Of a stretch of DNA of 64,000 nt, positions 8,774 through 18,671 are shown piece by piece. The notes below the pieces were generated by a model. That model did not search any database and was not told the DNA's origin. It saw nothing but the letters and a program-made list of their open reading frames with translations. Both the position numbers and the translations under genes were made by a program. The stretch's first letter is position 1. Each line of letters starts with the position of its first letter. This stretch comes from CAVPCZ01 sp963702445 (GTDB taxonomy: Bacteria > Bacteroidota > Ignavibacteria > UBA10030 > UBA6906): assembly GCA_963702445.1 (NCBI GenBank), contig CAVPCZ010000003.1, positions 248,001 through 312,000 of the forward strand, read 5' to 3'.

Positions 8774-10195
8774 ATGAGTACGCTGGATTTCAATAATTTC
8801 GATGACGACGACAACGAGGAGGGGAAACCCGACCGTTTCGAGGACGAGCTGAAGAAGTACAAGGATATGCTCGGTGACGGCTCTTCGGAGATCACGAATA
8901 TCGAAGCGCTGGAAGAAATCGTCACGTTTTACTTTGACAACGAACGTTTCGAAGAAGCCCTCCGGATCATCAACCGGCTGCTGACATTTATCCCCTACAG
9001 TGCCGACGCCTGGCAGCGCAAAGGCCTCATTCTCAGCGGCTTGTACCGCTACGAGGAGGCTCTCGAGGCGCTCAATACCGCTCTCAGCCTGAACCCCGTC
9101 GATACCGATATCCTGGTGAACAAGGGTATCACGCTGGACGACCTCGGTCGTCTCGAGGAGGCGCTGGTCTGCTTCAACAGTGCCCTGGAAATCGAAGCCA
9201 CACACGAGGATGCCCTCTTCAATAAGGGTGTGGTCCTCGAGAAAATGGAGAAGTACGAGGAGGCTGCGCAGCTTTTCCGGTTCATTCTGGACGGGAATCC
9301 CGGGCACCGGGAGGCATGGTATGAGCTGGGGTACTGCTACGACTACCTGGAGCAGCTGGAAGACTCGCTCCGCTGTTACGACGGACATCTGGATCTCGAT
9401 CCGTTCAACTACAATGCCTGGTACAACCGGGGGATCGTCCTGAGCAGAATGGGCCAGTACCACAAGGCCCTGGAAAGCTATGACATGTCCCTGGCGGTAC
9501 ACGAGAATTTCCCGGCCGCCTGGTATAACAAAGGAAATGCCTACGCCAACCTGGGCCGCCTTCATGACGCCGTCGTCTGTTACCGGGAAACACTCCGGCT
9601 GGAACCCAAGGACCTGCCTGCCTGGCATAACCTGGGTAACGCCTATGAGGAACTGGGTGACTTCCGGGAGGCCATCACCTGCTTTACGGAATCTCTGAAA
9701 CTTGACCCCGCTCATTACGAATCGTATTTCGGACGGGGAAGCTGTTACGATGCCATTGAGGAGCAACGCCGGGCGCTGGCCGATTACAACAAAGCCATCG
9801 AGATCTGCAAGGACTACCCCGAGCTCTGGTATGCCAAGGCGGACCTTCTGTACAATATGGGGAAGGTTCGCGAGTCGCTGGTCAGCTACCGCATGGTGAC
9901 CAGGCTCGAACCGGAAAATGCCGAAGCGTGGCTGGATTACGGCGAGACCCTTTTTGAGCTGGGCTATTTCCGGCAGGCCCTGAAGGCGTTCGACCGGTCC
10001 GTGCACATCACCCCCGAATCCGCAGATTCATACTACCTGAGAGCGAAGGTCCTTCTCGTGCTGAACCGGGCGTATGACGCCGTGGAATCACTCAGGAATG
10101 CGTTCCGGCTGAACCCCGAAAAGCGGGCGGATTTTGAGAAGGAGTTCCCCGGTGTGAAATCCATCAAAGAATTCAAGAACCTCCTGCGCAAGTAA
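8774..10195 (+). CDS. Tetratricopeptide-repeat protein, 473 residues
   Basis: An intact protein made almost entirely of tandem 34-residue TPR units, roughly eleven from about residue 45 to 455. Repeats show the usual A-W-Y-N-G and A-L-P pattern, for example AWYNRGIVLSRMGQYHKALE. The first 40 residues are strongly acidic (FDDDDNEEG). There is no signal peptide or membrane segment, so it should act in the cytoplasm as a protein-protein scaffold. The start at 8774 follows GGAGCGG. Partners cannot be read from the sequence. It has its own promoter at 8717-8744 and precedes larE by 89 nt, with a weak hairpin between them, so it may be monocistronic. Confidence 0.85.
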   Translation: MSTLDFNNFDDDDNEEGKPDRFEDELKKYKDMLGDGSSEITNIEALEEIVTFYFDNERFEEALRIINRLLTFIPYSADAWQRKGLILSGLYRYEEALEALNTALSLNPVDTDILVNKGITLDDLGRLEEALVCFNSALEIEATHEDALFNKGVVLEKMEKYEEAAQLFRFILDGNPGHREAWYELGYCYDYLEQLEDSLRCYDGHLDLDPFNYNAWYNRGIVLSRMGQYHKALESYDMSLAVHENFPAAWYNKGNAYANLGRLHDAVVCYRETLRLEPKDLPAWHNLGNAYEELGDFREAITCFTESLKLDPAHYESYFGRGSCYDAIEEQRRALADYNKAIEICKDYPELWYAKADLLYNMGKVRESLVSYRMVTRLEPENAEAWLDYGETLFELGYFRQALKAFDRSVHITPESADSYYLRAKVLLVLNRAYDAVESLRNAFRLNPEKRADFEKEFPGVKSIKEFKNLLRK

Positions 10196-10223
10196 CGCCG
10201 CGGAGAAGCAGGCAAGTCACCGG

Positions 10224-10258
10224 CGACCTCGTTCTGCACACCACACAGAGCGGGGTCG
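10224..10258 (+). terminator. Hairpin between the TPR gene and larE (weak terminator candidate)
   Basis: The arms CGACCTCG (10224-10231) and CGGGGTCG (10251-10258) pair over 8 bp with one G-T wobble and a 19-nt loop. No clear T-run follows, so intrinsic termination would be weak. Confidence 0.3.
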
Positions 10259-10284
10259 TCCTGTTCATACTGGAGAGAAACCAG

Positions 10285-11131
10285 ATGCTTTCAGAGACCA
10301 CCTCGAGAAAACTGGACGAACTCCGGTCCATTCTTCGCCATATGGAAAGCGTGGCCATAGGGTATTCCGGCGGCGTGGACAGTACTCTGCTGCTGCGTGT
10401 CGCCGTTGACGTCCTGGGGTCACGGGCTCTTGCGATGATCGGGCAATCGGAAACCTATCCCACCAGGGAATTTGAAGAGGCGGTGGCACTGGCCGAAGGC
10501 ATGGGAGCGCGGTTCATCATCGTACGGACCGAAGAAACAGACCAGTTGAAGTTCTCGGAAAATCCGCCGGATCGATGTTATTACTGTAAGACCGAACTGT
10601 TCGGAAAACTGCAGGAGGTGGCCGCACGAGAAGGGAATCCCCTGGATTGCCGACGGCACGATCACCGATGATCTGGGGGATTTCCGGCCGGGTATGAAGG
10701 CGCGCAGCGAACAGAAGGTCCGTTCTCCCTTGCTGGAAGCGGGGCTGAGCAAAGCGGAAGTGCGGGAGATCTCGCGGCACCTGGATCTGCCCACATGGGA
10801 CAAACCCGCCTTCGCCTGCCTGTCTTCGCGTTTTCCGTACGGTGTCGGAATCACCAGGGAGAACCTCACGCGGGTGGACGCGGCCGAAACGTTTCTGCGT
10901 GAACGGGGCTTCAGGTTGTTCCGGGTGCGCTTCCACGACACCAGCACGGCGCGCATCGAAGTAGGGCCCCTGGAGCTGGCACGCCTTGTCGCTGAACCGC
11001 TGCGGCAGGACATCGTGCATCATTTCAAGAAGCTCGGTTTCATTTATGTCACGCTCGATCTCCAGGGCTACCGGACGGGATCAATGAATGAACTCCTGAC
11101 GGCAGAGGAAAAGCGGGAATACACCTCATGA
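10285..11131 (+). CDS. larE: ATP-dependent sacrificial sulfur transferase LarE (one frameshift)
   Basis: LarE AMPylates and thiolates pyridinium biscarboxylate mononucleotide during synthesis of the nickel-pincer cofactor used by lactate racemase and relatives. The PP-loop ATP motif SGGVDSTLLL is near residue 30. After a frameshift near 10625 the protein resumes as IPWIADGTITDDLGDFRPGM and later carries PAFACLSSRFPYG, the conserved Cys-containing motif of the family. Length is about 282 residues, as usual. The start at 10285 has an upstream GGAGAG. The stop overlaps the pyrF start (ATGA). LarA, LarB and LarC are not in this window. Some LarE-like proteins act outside lactate racemisation, so the end use is uncertain. 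Confidence 0.85.
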
Positions 11132-11946
11132 CATTCACCGACCGTCTCCGCTCCCTGCAGGAGGACCGCCGTTCGCTCCTGTGCATCGGTCTCGACACCG
11201 ATCCCGCGAAGCTTCCGGCAGCCGTGATGTCGGCGCCGGACCCGGTCGTGGCATTCAACAGACAGGTCATCGAAGCAACCCACGACCTGGTCTGTGCGTA
11301 CAAGCTGAACCTTGCTTTTTACGAAGCCCTGGGTGAACGCGGGTGGCACACGCTCCGTGAGACGCTCGCAGGCGATTCCGCCGGATGTCATCACGATTGC
11401 CGATGGCAAGCGGGGCGATATCGGCAACTCTTCCGAGCTGTATGCGCGATCGCTGATCACCGAACTCCCGTTCGGTGCATCCACCGTCCATCCGTATATG
11501 GGGTTCGATTCCATCGAACCATTCCTTCGCCATCCGGACCACGGCGTGTTTGTTCTGGCACTCACGTCCAATCCCGGCGCGAAGGACTTTCAATACCTCA
11601 AAGCGGGAGGCAAGCCGCTGTACGAACATGTGATCGCCCGGGTGAAAAAGTGGAACACGCACAACAATCTCGGTCTTGTCGCCGGCGCGACCCGTCCTGC
11701 CCAGCTGAAACGCATTCGTTCGCTCGCTCCGGATATGCCGTTGTTGATCCCCGGCGTGGGTGCCCAGGGGGGGGACCTGAAACGGGCTGTGGCTACGGAT
11801 GCGATTCCCGGGGGTTTCTGGGAATCATCAACGCCGGCCGGAGCGTCTTGTACGCGTCTTCAGGGGCCGATTTCGCCGCCGCCGCACGACAGGCGGCACA
11901 GACCATGCGCGAAGAGATCAACCGGTACCGGGTAACGTCCGCCTGA
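11128..11946 (+). CDS. pyrF: Orotidine 5'-phosphate decarboxylase (two frameshifts)
   Basis: Last step of UMP synthesis: decarboxylates OMP. The first segment has CIGLDTDPAKLP and the conserved KLNLAFYEALG. After a frameshift near 11372 the active-site motif DGKRGDI appears, followed by ASTVHPYMGFDS and GLVAGATRP. After a second frameshift in the G5 run at 11810-11814 the C-terminus is LGIINAGRSVLYASSG, with the phosphate-binding Arg. About 273 residues, consistent with the longer PyrF subgroup. The start overlaps the larE stop by 4 nt, implying translational coupling. An essential biosynthetic gene, so both shifts are probably errors; the G5 run is a typical site. Confidence 0.9.
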   Translation: MTFTDRLRSLQEDRRSLLCIGLDTDPAKLPAAVMSAPDPVVAFNRQVIEATHDLVCAYKLNLAFYEALGERGWHTLRETLAGDSAGCHHDCRWQAGRYRQLFRAVCAIADHRTPVRCIHRPSVYGVRFHRTIPSPSGPRRVCSGTHVQSRREGLSIPQSGRQAAVRTCDRPGEKVEHAQQSRSCRRRDPSCPAETHSFARSGYAVVDPRRGCPGGGPETGCGYGCDSRGFLGIINAGRSVLYASSGADFAAAARQAAQTMREEINRYRVTSA

Positions 11947-11949
11947 GCG

Positions 11950-13408
11950 ATGCGCGTCCTCCCGGAAACGGAGATACACCGGATCTGGGAACACGGTTTT
12001 CCCCTGAAGACACCCCTCTGTACCTCAGACGGCCTGTCCGTCCGGATTTTCTCACCGGGCAGGGCCAACCGGGACGGCGGTCCCGATTTCACCGGTGCGC
12101 GCATCCAGATCGGCGGCCGTCTCTATGCCGGTGATGTCGAAATCCACCTGACCCCGCAGGACTGGCGCCGGCACGGCCATCACACCGACCCCCATTACAA
12201 CGGTGTCATTCTTCATGTTGTGATTGACGCCGATCGTTTCGCTCCCCCGACACGGACAGCCAGCAAGCGTACTGTTCCCCTTCTGATCCTGCGCCCGTAT
12301 TTTCACGAAACCGCCCCGCCGACCCGGTGCTTCCCGGCCGGCAGAACGTCAGCCGCCGGATCACCACGTCTGCCGTGTGCGGGCAGCCCTGTTGCAGTCC
12401 CCTCCGCGATACTGCACAAGCGGCTTCTGCGGCTTGGATGGGAACGGCTCAAGCGACGTTCGCACGAGCTGGAGGATCGCCTGAGGCGCATCCTCCTGGA
12501 AGAACACGGTCCGGCATATGATGCACACGAACTTCTCTCGGAATCCGCCTGGAGGCAGTTGTTCTATGAAGGAGTGATGGAAGGGCTGGGTTTCGCGAAG
12601 AACCGGAAGGCGTTTCGTGCACTTGCCGAGAGCGTGCCGCTGCAACTGCTCCAGAACTTTCGCCTGCAGGATAACGAAGTCATGCAGGCGATATTGTTCG
12701 GTGCGGCCGGTCTGCTGCCGTCTTCCCGCGGATTGCCGCACAAGGAAAACCGGATACTTGTCCGGCGTCTCCGGAGCCGGTGGCGTGACGCTTCGCCGCA
12801 CCATTCGACGACCGTTGCTGCACGAGGCGGACTGGCTTTTCTTCCGTCTGCGGCCGGTGAATTTTCCCACTGCACGGCTCGCGGTCATGTCGTTTCTGCT
12901 TCCCGGGTTCTTCCGGGAGGATTGTCTCCGCAGGATCTTCAGATGCTTCGCTGAAGGAGCACCGCCGGCGCGTGAAGGACTGCAGATTCTCCGGAAGATG
13001 TTCGCTGTGCAACCGGACGAATACTGGAGGGGGCACCTGGATTTCCGGAACGCCGGTGCATCATGTGGCGTCGCCCTGGGCACCGGCCGGGTAGATGCCA
13101 TCATCCTCCACCTGGTGGTGCCGGCAATGATGCTCCGGGCACGGCTTTCCGGAAACAGGACTCTTGCGACCCGGGCACGCGCGATGGCCCTTGTCCTTTC
13201 TCCGCCGCCGTCGAACGCGCTCACGCGCATGATGGAGCGCGACCTTCTCCGGGGGCGCGAGGGATTCCGCGGGGCCGTCATGCGGCAGGGACTGATGCAG
13301 CTGTGGAAGGAGTATTGCAGGAAGAGGGGATGCGGGCACTGCCCTTTCCTTCCGACCGGGAGTGCACAGAGAACCACCCGGGGCCGCACTTCTCCGGGCG
13401 GCGGCTGA
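11950..13408 (+). CDS. DUF2851 family protein (one frameshift)
   Basis: Matches the DUF2851 family found mainly in Bacteroidota; the function is unknown. The N-terminal half has the typical segments GGPDFTGARIQIGGR and YAGDVEIHLTPQDWRRHGH. A frameshift near 12785 moves the frame, after which the family C-terminal part continues: RLRPVNFPTARLAV and, at the end, a Cys cluster YCRKRGCGHCPF that could bind metal. Total length is about 486 residues, slightly longer than usual. It starts 4 nt after pyrF and probably shares the larE-pyrF transcript. There is no signal peptide or clear membrane segment, so the protein is probably cytoplasmic. The family call rests on recalled motifs. Confidence 0.75.
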
Positions 13409-13522
13409 AACGCCCTGCCGGGTCCTGTGCGGGAGAGACACTCCTCCTCTGCCGGCAGGGCCCTGCTGACAGGGGGCTCCAGGGCGGTACAACGATGACG
13501 GGCAGATGCGGCGGATACATGC

Positions 13523-13546
13523 GGCGCCGGAAGAGGAGCCGGCGCC
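13523..13546. terminator. Inverted repeat between convergent genes
   Basis: GGCGCCGG and CCGGCGCC pair perfectly over 8 bp with an 8-nt loop, in the gap between the convergent DUF2851 gene (ends 13408) and barrel gene (ends 13569). No T-run is seen on either side. The rest of the 160-bp gap holds nothing I can support. Confidence 0.4.
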
Positions 13547-13568
13547 CGGGGAGCGGACGGTGTCCGAT

Positions 13569-14219
13569 CTAGAACGTGATGCCGATGGTCACCGGGAACA
13601 TGGTGCTCGTCTCCGGATCGGTCATCACCCACATGTACTTGACTTCGAGATACAGCGTGACCCCGATGGAGAGGTCGACCCCCGCCCCGACGTTCCACGC
13701 CGTCTTCGTGACCGATGGAAAGCCCGGATACGCCTTCGTTTCCACCCCGTTCTGCATCACCTTCGCATCGGCAACATTGAGACTCGCAAATCCAACACCG
13801 CCCGTGAGGTAGGGTTTGATCACCGGAAGGGGGAGAATCGCCATCTTGGCGTTGAGATTGCCGGACCACATGGTGAGGCCGCCCCCTTCAATGGTGAACT
13901 GCGTTGCCGCGCTGCCGATAAGATCCTGGAGTCCCTTTTGATACTCCTCGTTGTCGGGAGAGAATGAGAGATAGTCGCCGGAGATGCGCAGGCTGAGCAT
14001 GGCGAGCTGAATGTCGAGATGGACGCCGCCACCGAAACCCGCTCCGTACACGTCCTGCAACGCGGTGCTCCCGTTGATGGTGGGGCCGGGGAAATTCGAG
14101 TTCGTCAAATTCACATGGGCACCGAAGTTCACGGTGGGAACAAACGCTCCGACGACCGGTTGGGCAACGGCGGCGGTCGCCAGACAGAGTGCTACAGCAA
14201 GAAGAGAGAATGAACGCAT
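13569..14219 (-). CDS. Small outer-membrane beta-barrel protein
   Basis: An intact 216-residue protein. The signal peptide spans residues 1-19 (MRSFSLLAVALCLATAAVAQ). The mature part has alternating hydrophobic strands rich in Gly and aromatic residues, for example MAILPLPVIKPYLTGGVGFA and LYLEVKYMWV, and it ends in Phe (VTIGITF), the usual C-terminal residue for BAM-dependent barrels. Size suggests an 8-strand barrel of the OmpA-barrel/OmpW type. The start follows AGGAGGA at a good distance. No functional residues can be named. The asparagine-synthetase-B-like gene ends 53 nt upstream on the same strand, so the two may be co-transcribed. Confidence 0.7.
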   Translation of the reverse strand: MRSFSLLAVALCLATAAVAQPVVGAFVPTVNFGAHVNLTNSNFPGPTINGSTALQDVYGAGFGGGVHLDIQLAMLSLRISGDYLSFSPDNEEYQKGLQDLIGSAATQFTIEGGGLTMWSGNLNAKMAILPLPVIKPYLTGGVGFASLNVADAKVMQNGVETKAYPGFPSVTKTAWNVGAGVDLSIGVTLYLEVKYMWVMTDPETSTMFPVTIGITF

Positions 14220-14271
14220 GAATCCTCCTGGGTTGATGATGAACGCTTCGACAGTATCGTATGCACGGCGG

Positions 14272-15557
14272 TCAGGTTTTCTGTTGTTTCTTCTTTGCGG
14301 CCGGAAAGAGAATATTGTTCAGGATGAGCCGGTACCCCGGCGAGTTCTTGTGCAGGGAGAGATCGGTGGGCGGATCCCCGACAGCGTGCTGGTAGTCCTC
14401 CGGATCGTGTCCGCCGTAGAACGTGAACGTCCCCCGCCCGAAATTGCCGTGCAGATAGCGCACCTGGTCCATCCCGTCGCTTCTGCCAGGATCACGACGG
14501 TCTTCTTGACAAGGTTCTTCTTGAAGTTCGTGGTCTGCCCCAGGAACCCTTTCAGCACGTTGACGTGATTTTGCGTCAGCATGGTGGGAACGGGATCAAA
14601 CTTGGCGGAAAACTCAAAAAGCGTGAAGTAGTCCGTTTCGGGATTCTGGAGTGCCAGCAGATCACTCGGCGGCTGGTCAATGTCGGAGTACTCGTAGCGC
14701 AGCGGGTTATTTTCGAGCGTGAAGTCGGTAAAGGCGAGCGTCTTTGAGAAATCGAGTCTGTTCTGCGCATCCGCGTCGGGCGGATCGCCGTCGTACATCA
14801 CGTCGCAGATATCCGTCTGTTCTGCGGCGAGGGCGATGTCATACGTGTCTGTCGCCGAACACATGGCAAACATGAATCCGCCGTTGGCGATATATTCCTT
14901 GATCGTGCGGACAACGGCCTTCTTGAGTTCCGAGACCTTTTTGAACCCGAGTTTCTGCGCCTCCCGTTCCTGTGTCACCTGCTGCTCCATGTACCATGCC
15001 GCTCCGGCAAACGAGGCATAGAACTTGCCGTACTGGCCGGTGAAGTCTTCGTGGTGGAGATGGAGCCAATCATATTCATGCAGTTTTCCCTCCAGGACTT
15101 CCTCATCCCAGACTTTGTCGTAGGTGATCTCCGCATATTCGAGCGCGAGGGTCACGGCGTCATCCCAGGGATGGAAGCCGGGGGGAACATAGACGGCGAC
15201 GCGGGGTGCTTTCTCCAGCCGGACGACATCCATGTTGTTGTCATCCTGCTGAACCTCGGCGTAGATCTGTGCGGCACCGGACTGACTGATGGTGCCCGCC
15301 GTACGCCCCGCACGCGGCACTCGGCGGCAACGACGGGGTTCTCGTCCATCATGAACGCTCCGCCCCGGTAGTTCAGCAGCCAGTCGACCTCGCAAGTTTT
15401 TCGTGAGGGCCCAGTAGGCAATGCCATAGGCTTTCAGGTGATCGGTCTGTTGAAGGTCCATGGGGATCAGAACTTTGCCCTGGGGCAGGGCAGTCGTGGC
15501 CATCAACATCATCCACGAGGCGAGAGCAATATTCCTGCCCGGAAGTCTCTTCCTCAC
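14272..15557 (-). CDS. Exported protein of the family often labelled asparagine synthetase B (about three frameshifts)
   Basis: Reconstructed length is about 428 residues, starting at the GTG at 15557. A signal peptide precedes KVLIPMDLQQTDHLKAYGIA. The frame changes near 15395, 15305 and 14485. The segments EVDWLLNYRGGAFMMDENPV, YDWLHLHHEDFTGQYGKFYA, ANGGFMFAMCSATDTYDIAL and MDQVRYLHGNFGRGTFTFYG belong together. Proteins like this in Bacteroidota are, as I recall, annotated asparagine synthetase B, yet I see neither an N-terminal Cys glutaminase nor a PP-loop, so that name is doubtful. The export signal points to the periplasm. The start overlaps the stop of the upstream TPR gene (GTGA). The true function is unknown. 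Confidence 0.6.
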
Positions 15558-17431
15558 AGTGTTTCCCCGCGCAGGATGCGTATGCGTTTTCGTGCCTCAT
15601 GGACCAGGATCGATTGCGGCCGTTCGGCGAGCAGGCGTTCATACGCCAGGATTGCCCGGGCGGTATCGTGCATACCGAATTGCCGCACCTCGCCCAGCCG
15701 GAAGAGGGCCCGGTCGATCTGGTTGCTGTTGTCATGAAACTCGGTGAGCAGCCGTTCGTACACGCCGACCGCGTCCGCATACCGCCCTGCGGCGGCAAGG
15801 AGTGCGCCGGTGCGGAGCAGAGCGTCGTCAGCCACGCCCGAGGCCGGAAAACGTTGCACGATATCCTCCAGCATCGCCGCCGCCTCGGTGTTCTTGCGTT
15901 GCCGCGCGAGGTATTCTGCGCGCCCGAAGGCGCGGAGTGCTTCGGGGGCGGTGGCAGCGTTCTCCTGGAGAAAGGCCTGAAGCTGCAGCGCATCGTTCGT
16001 GTAGTCGTGCTGCACATTCAGAGAGATGGTGCCGAGCAGGCGTACGGCATCATCGATTCTCCCGTTGAAGAAGGCGAGTTCGGCCAGATGGTACTGCGCC
16101 TCGTCGTCCTGATCGGGTGTTGCGCCGGGGCTCCTGCGACGGCGCCGAATGTTGCTGCCGCGCGTACCGTATCGGCCCGCGCCACGAGGATCTCACCGAT
16201 CCGCAGCTGCACATCGTACCGGCCGGCCGGGGTAATCGCCGGCTCCTGCAGCACCTGTTCGAAGCAGCGCAGGGCGGCATCCATATCCCCGTACTGCCGC
16301 AGCTGCACCATGCCGATCTGGTAGAGGGATTTGGCGGAGTATTCCGAACGGGGATATTCTTCGATCAGTGTGGTGAAGGCCGCGACGGCTCCTTCATAAC
16401 GGGTGCGGGTTTCCGACACAGGCCGTGTGGTGGAGAGGATCACGCTCCGCCCGCTGTCCGCCGTCGCCTGCAGTTCCAGAAGCGCACAGGCATAGCCGTA
16501 CTTCGCCCGGGGGAGTTGCGCCGGCTGGAGGGGCAGGCGGAGGGCTTCGCGGTAGGCCAGGGCGGCGACCTCATACCCGCGTTCGCGGAACACACGATCC
16601 GCAAAGCCGAGCACGGCGCCGCCGTTTGCCTTTGAAAGATCATCGATGTGCCTGTAGACATCGAAGGCGTTTCCGTATTCCTTCCCTTCGAGGTAGAGCC
16701 ATCCGAGCAGTTCATACAGCCGCAGATCCTGGCGTGTTTCCAGGGTTTTCCTGACGGTGGCGATGGCGGCGGCGCGGCCGTCATCCTTGTAGCGAAAAGG
16801 CCGCCATACGACCCTGCACAAAGCCGATCTGCGCCGGATTCTGTTGCAGCCAGCGGAGGTACTCTTCTGTCGCGCCCGCATAGTCCATCGAGGCGGCAAG
16901 CAACTGGGAGAGCTCGATGGTAAAGAGGTATGGATCATTGCAGGCGATGCGGCCGCGCCGATAGATCCCTGCGGCACGTTCCAGGAGCCGGTTCTCAATC
17001 AGGACCGAAGCGATAACCCTGTAGCTCTGCTGGTTTGCGGGATTCAGAGCGATGGCATGTTCCCACGTTTCCTGCGCCTGCGTTTCACGCCCGGCACGGT
17101 AATGTGCCGTTCCGAGCATCCCGTACAGGGTGAAATCAGCCGGGAGGCGTGTGAGAAGGTCTTGAATGAGCCTGACAGCATCATCGTACTTCTTCAGCTG
17201 CATGTACATCCGGTGCAAACCATCGAAATAGATGTAATTCGACGGCTCGCGTGTCAGAAGCTCCCTGTACAAGCCGGCAGCGCGTTCCCATTCGCCCGCC
17301 TGTTCAAATCCCTGGGCAAGTTGAAACTTCGCCTGCACGTCAGGTGTTTGAGAACGCAGGTCCTGCGCACACAGCGCAAGAAGCAATATGAAGGTGCATC
17401 CATCGCATCGTGTTGTCAAGAAATGTACCAT
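15554..17431 (-). CDS. Periplasmic TPR protein, about 625 residues (two frameshifts)
   Basis: An N-terminal hydrophobic stretch (CTFILLLALCAQ) suggests export. TPR units follow throughout, for example AAGLYRELLTREPSNYIYFD and AQETWEHAIALNPANQ. The frame shifts in the A4 run at 16795-16798 and again near 16115; on each side TPR-like helices continue, ending in RKRIRILRGETL. The C-terminal part resembles the outer-membrane-lipoprotein type of TPR (YfiO-like: RTGALLAAAGRYADAVGVYE), but I see no lipobox. The stop overlaps the next gene by 4 nt, so the two proteins are probably made together. It is divergent from dxr with only 56 bp between starts. Confidence 0.7.
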
Positions 17432-17439
17432 CCCGCGGC

Positions 17440-17468
17440 TTGATAAACAAGCACCGTTTGGTTACCTT
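17440..17468 (+). promoter_or_regulatory. Promoter of dxr-rseP
   Basis: TTGATA (17440-17445), a 17-bp spacer and TACCTT (17463-17468). The predicted transcript start is near 17475, about 12 nt before the GTG start of dxr. Confidence 0.55.
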
Positions 17469-17486
17469 GATATATTGCAAACTTCC

Positions 17487-18661
17487 GTGAAACGCATCAC
17501 GAACATCGCGATCCTCGGCTCCACCGGCTCCATCGGGCGCAGCAGTCTCGAGGTCATTGCCAGCACACCCCGAGCGATTCCGCGTCACCTATCTGACCGC
17601 TCACCGTAACGTCGACCTGCTCGCGGAGCAGGTGGCATTGTTCCGCCCCGCGGGGTCGTGGTCGCTGGAAGGCCGGAACGCCGATCTGCTGCGATCGCGT
17701 CGTGAACGGGAGTACGGAAGTGCTGCGCGGGGAGGACGGCCTTCTGGACGCCGTAACGCGTCCGGACGTGGATCTCGTCATCAGTGCACTTGTCGGATTC
17801 GCCGGGCTGCGGCCCACACTCCGCGCAATTGAAGCCGGGAAAGATATTGCGCTCGCAAACAAGGAGACGCTTGTTGTGGCGGGCGAGCTGGTGATGCGAA
17901 CCGTTGCGGCAGCGCGGCGTGCGGCTGATGCCGGTGGACAGCGAGCACAGCGCAATTCTTGCAGTGTCTGCAGGGGGAGGATATCCGGACGTGTTGCGCG
18001 GCTGATTCTGACGGCCTCCGGGGGGCCGTTCCTGCATCTCGGACAGGGAGCGATTTCCGACATTACCCCTGCAGAGGCGTTGCAGCACCCGACATGGAGG
18101 ATGGGAAACAAGATCAGCATCGATTCGGCGACGCTGATGAACAAGGGGCTGGAGGTGATCGAAGCGCACTGGCTCTTCGGGCTCCCGGCCTCAACAATCG
18201 AGGTCGTGATTCATCCGCAGTCCATCATCCATTCGATGGTGGAGTTCGTGGACGGCTCGGTGAAGGCCCAGCTGGGCATACCGGACATGAAGCTGCCGAT
18301 CCAGTACGCGCTGACGTATCCCGAACGTCCCGCTTCGGCATTCACGCGTCTGGATTTCGCGGCGCTGGGCCGGATGACATTTCTTGCACCCGGATATGGA
18401 GAAATTCCGCTGTCTGGCTCTGGCGTTTCGCGCGCTGGAGACGGGCGGGACGGCTCCGGCGGTGTTGAATGCCGCCAACGAAGTTGCGGTCGAGCATTTT
18501 CTCGAGCGGACGCATTCCCTTCAGCGCGATACCCGACGTTGATCGAGGAGGCGCTGACGGCACATCAGCCTGGTCCATCCGGCGGCCTGGACGATATTAT
18601 TCATGCGGACCGCGAAACGCGCGCGTTCGTGCAGCAGCAGATCACAGCCGTTTCATTCTGA
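17487..18661 (+). CDS. dxr: 1-deoxy-D-xylulose 5-phosphate reductoisomerase (several frameshifts)
   Basis: Converts DXP to MEP with NADPH, the committed step of the non-mevalonate isoprenoid pathway that feeds undecaprenyl phosphate. The N-terminus has the dinucleotide-binding motif ILGSTGSIGRSSLEVI. The frame changes several times between about 17568 and 17995, and again after about 18405. Recognisable pieces are DIALANKETLVVAGE, MPVDSEHSAI, LTASGGPFLH and GNKISIDSATLMNKGLEVIE, the substrate and metal site. The start is a GTG at 17487; a TTG at 17475 is an alternative. About 390 residues, as expected. The motifs are intact despite the shifts, so this is probably a functional gene in poor sequence. 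rseP follows after 10 nt. Confidence 0.85.
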
Positions 18662-18671
18662 CGGGTTGACT

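Noticed and set aside
17487..18661. dxr as a decayed pseudogene
   Set aside because: All catalytic motifs survive, changes are indels only, and neighbouring essential genes show the same pattern, so sequence error is the simpler reading.
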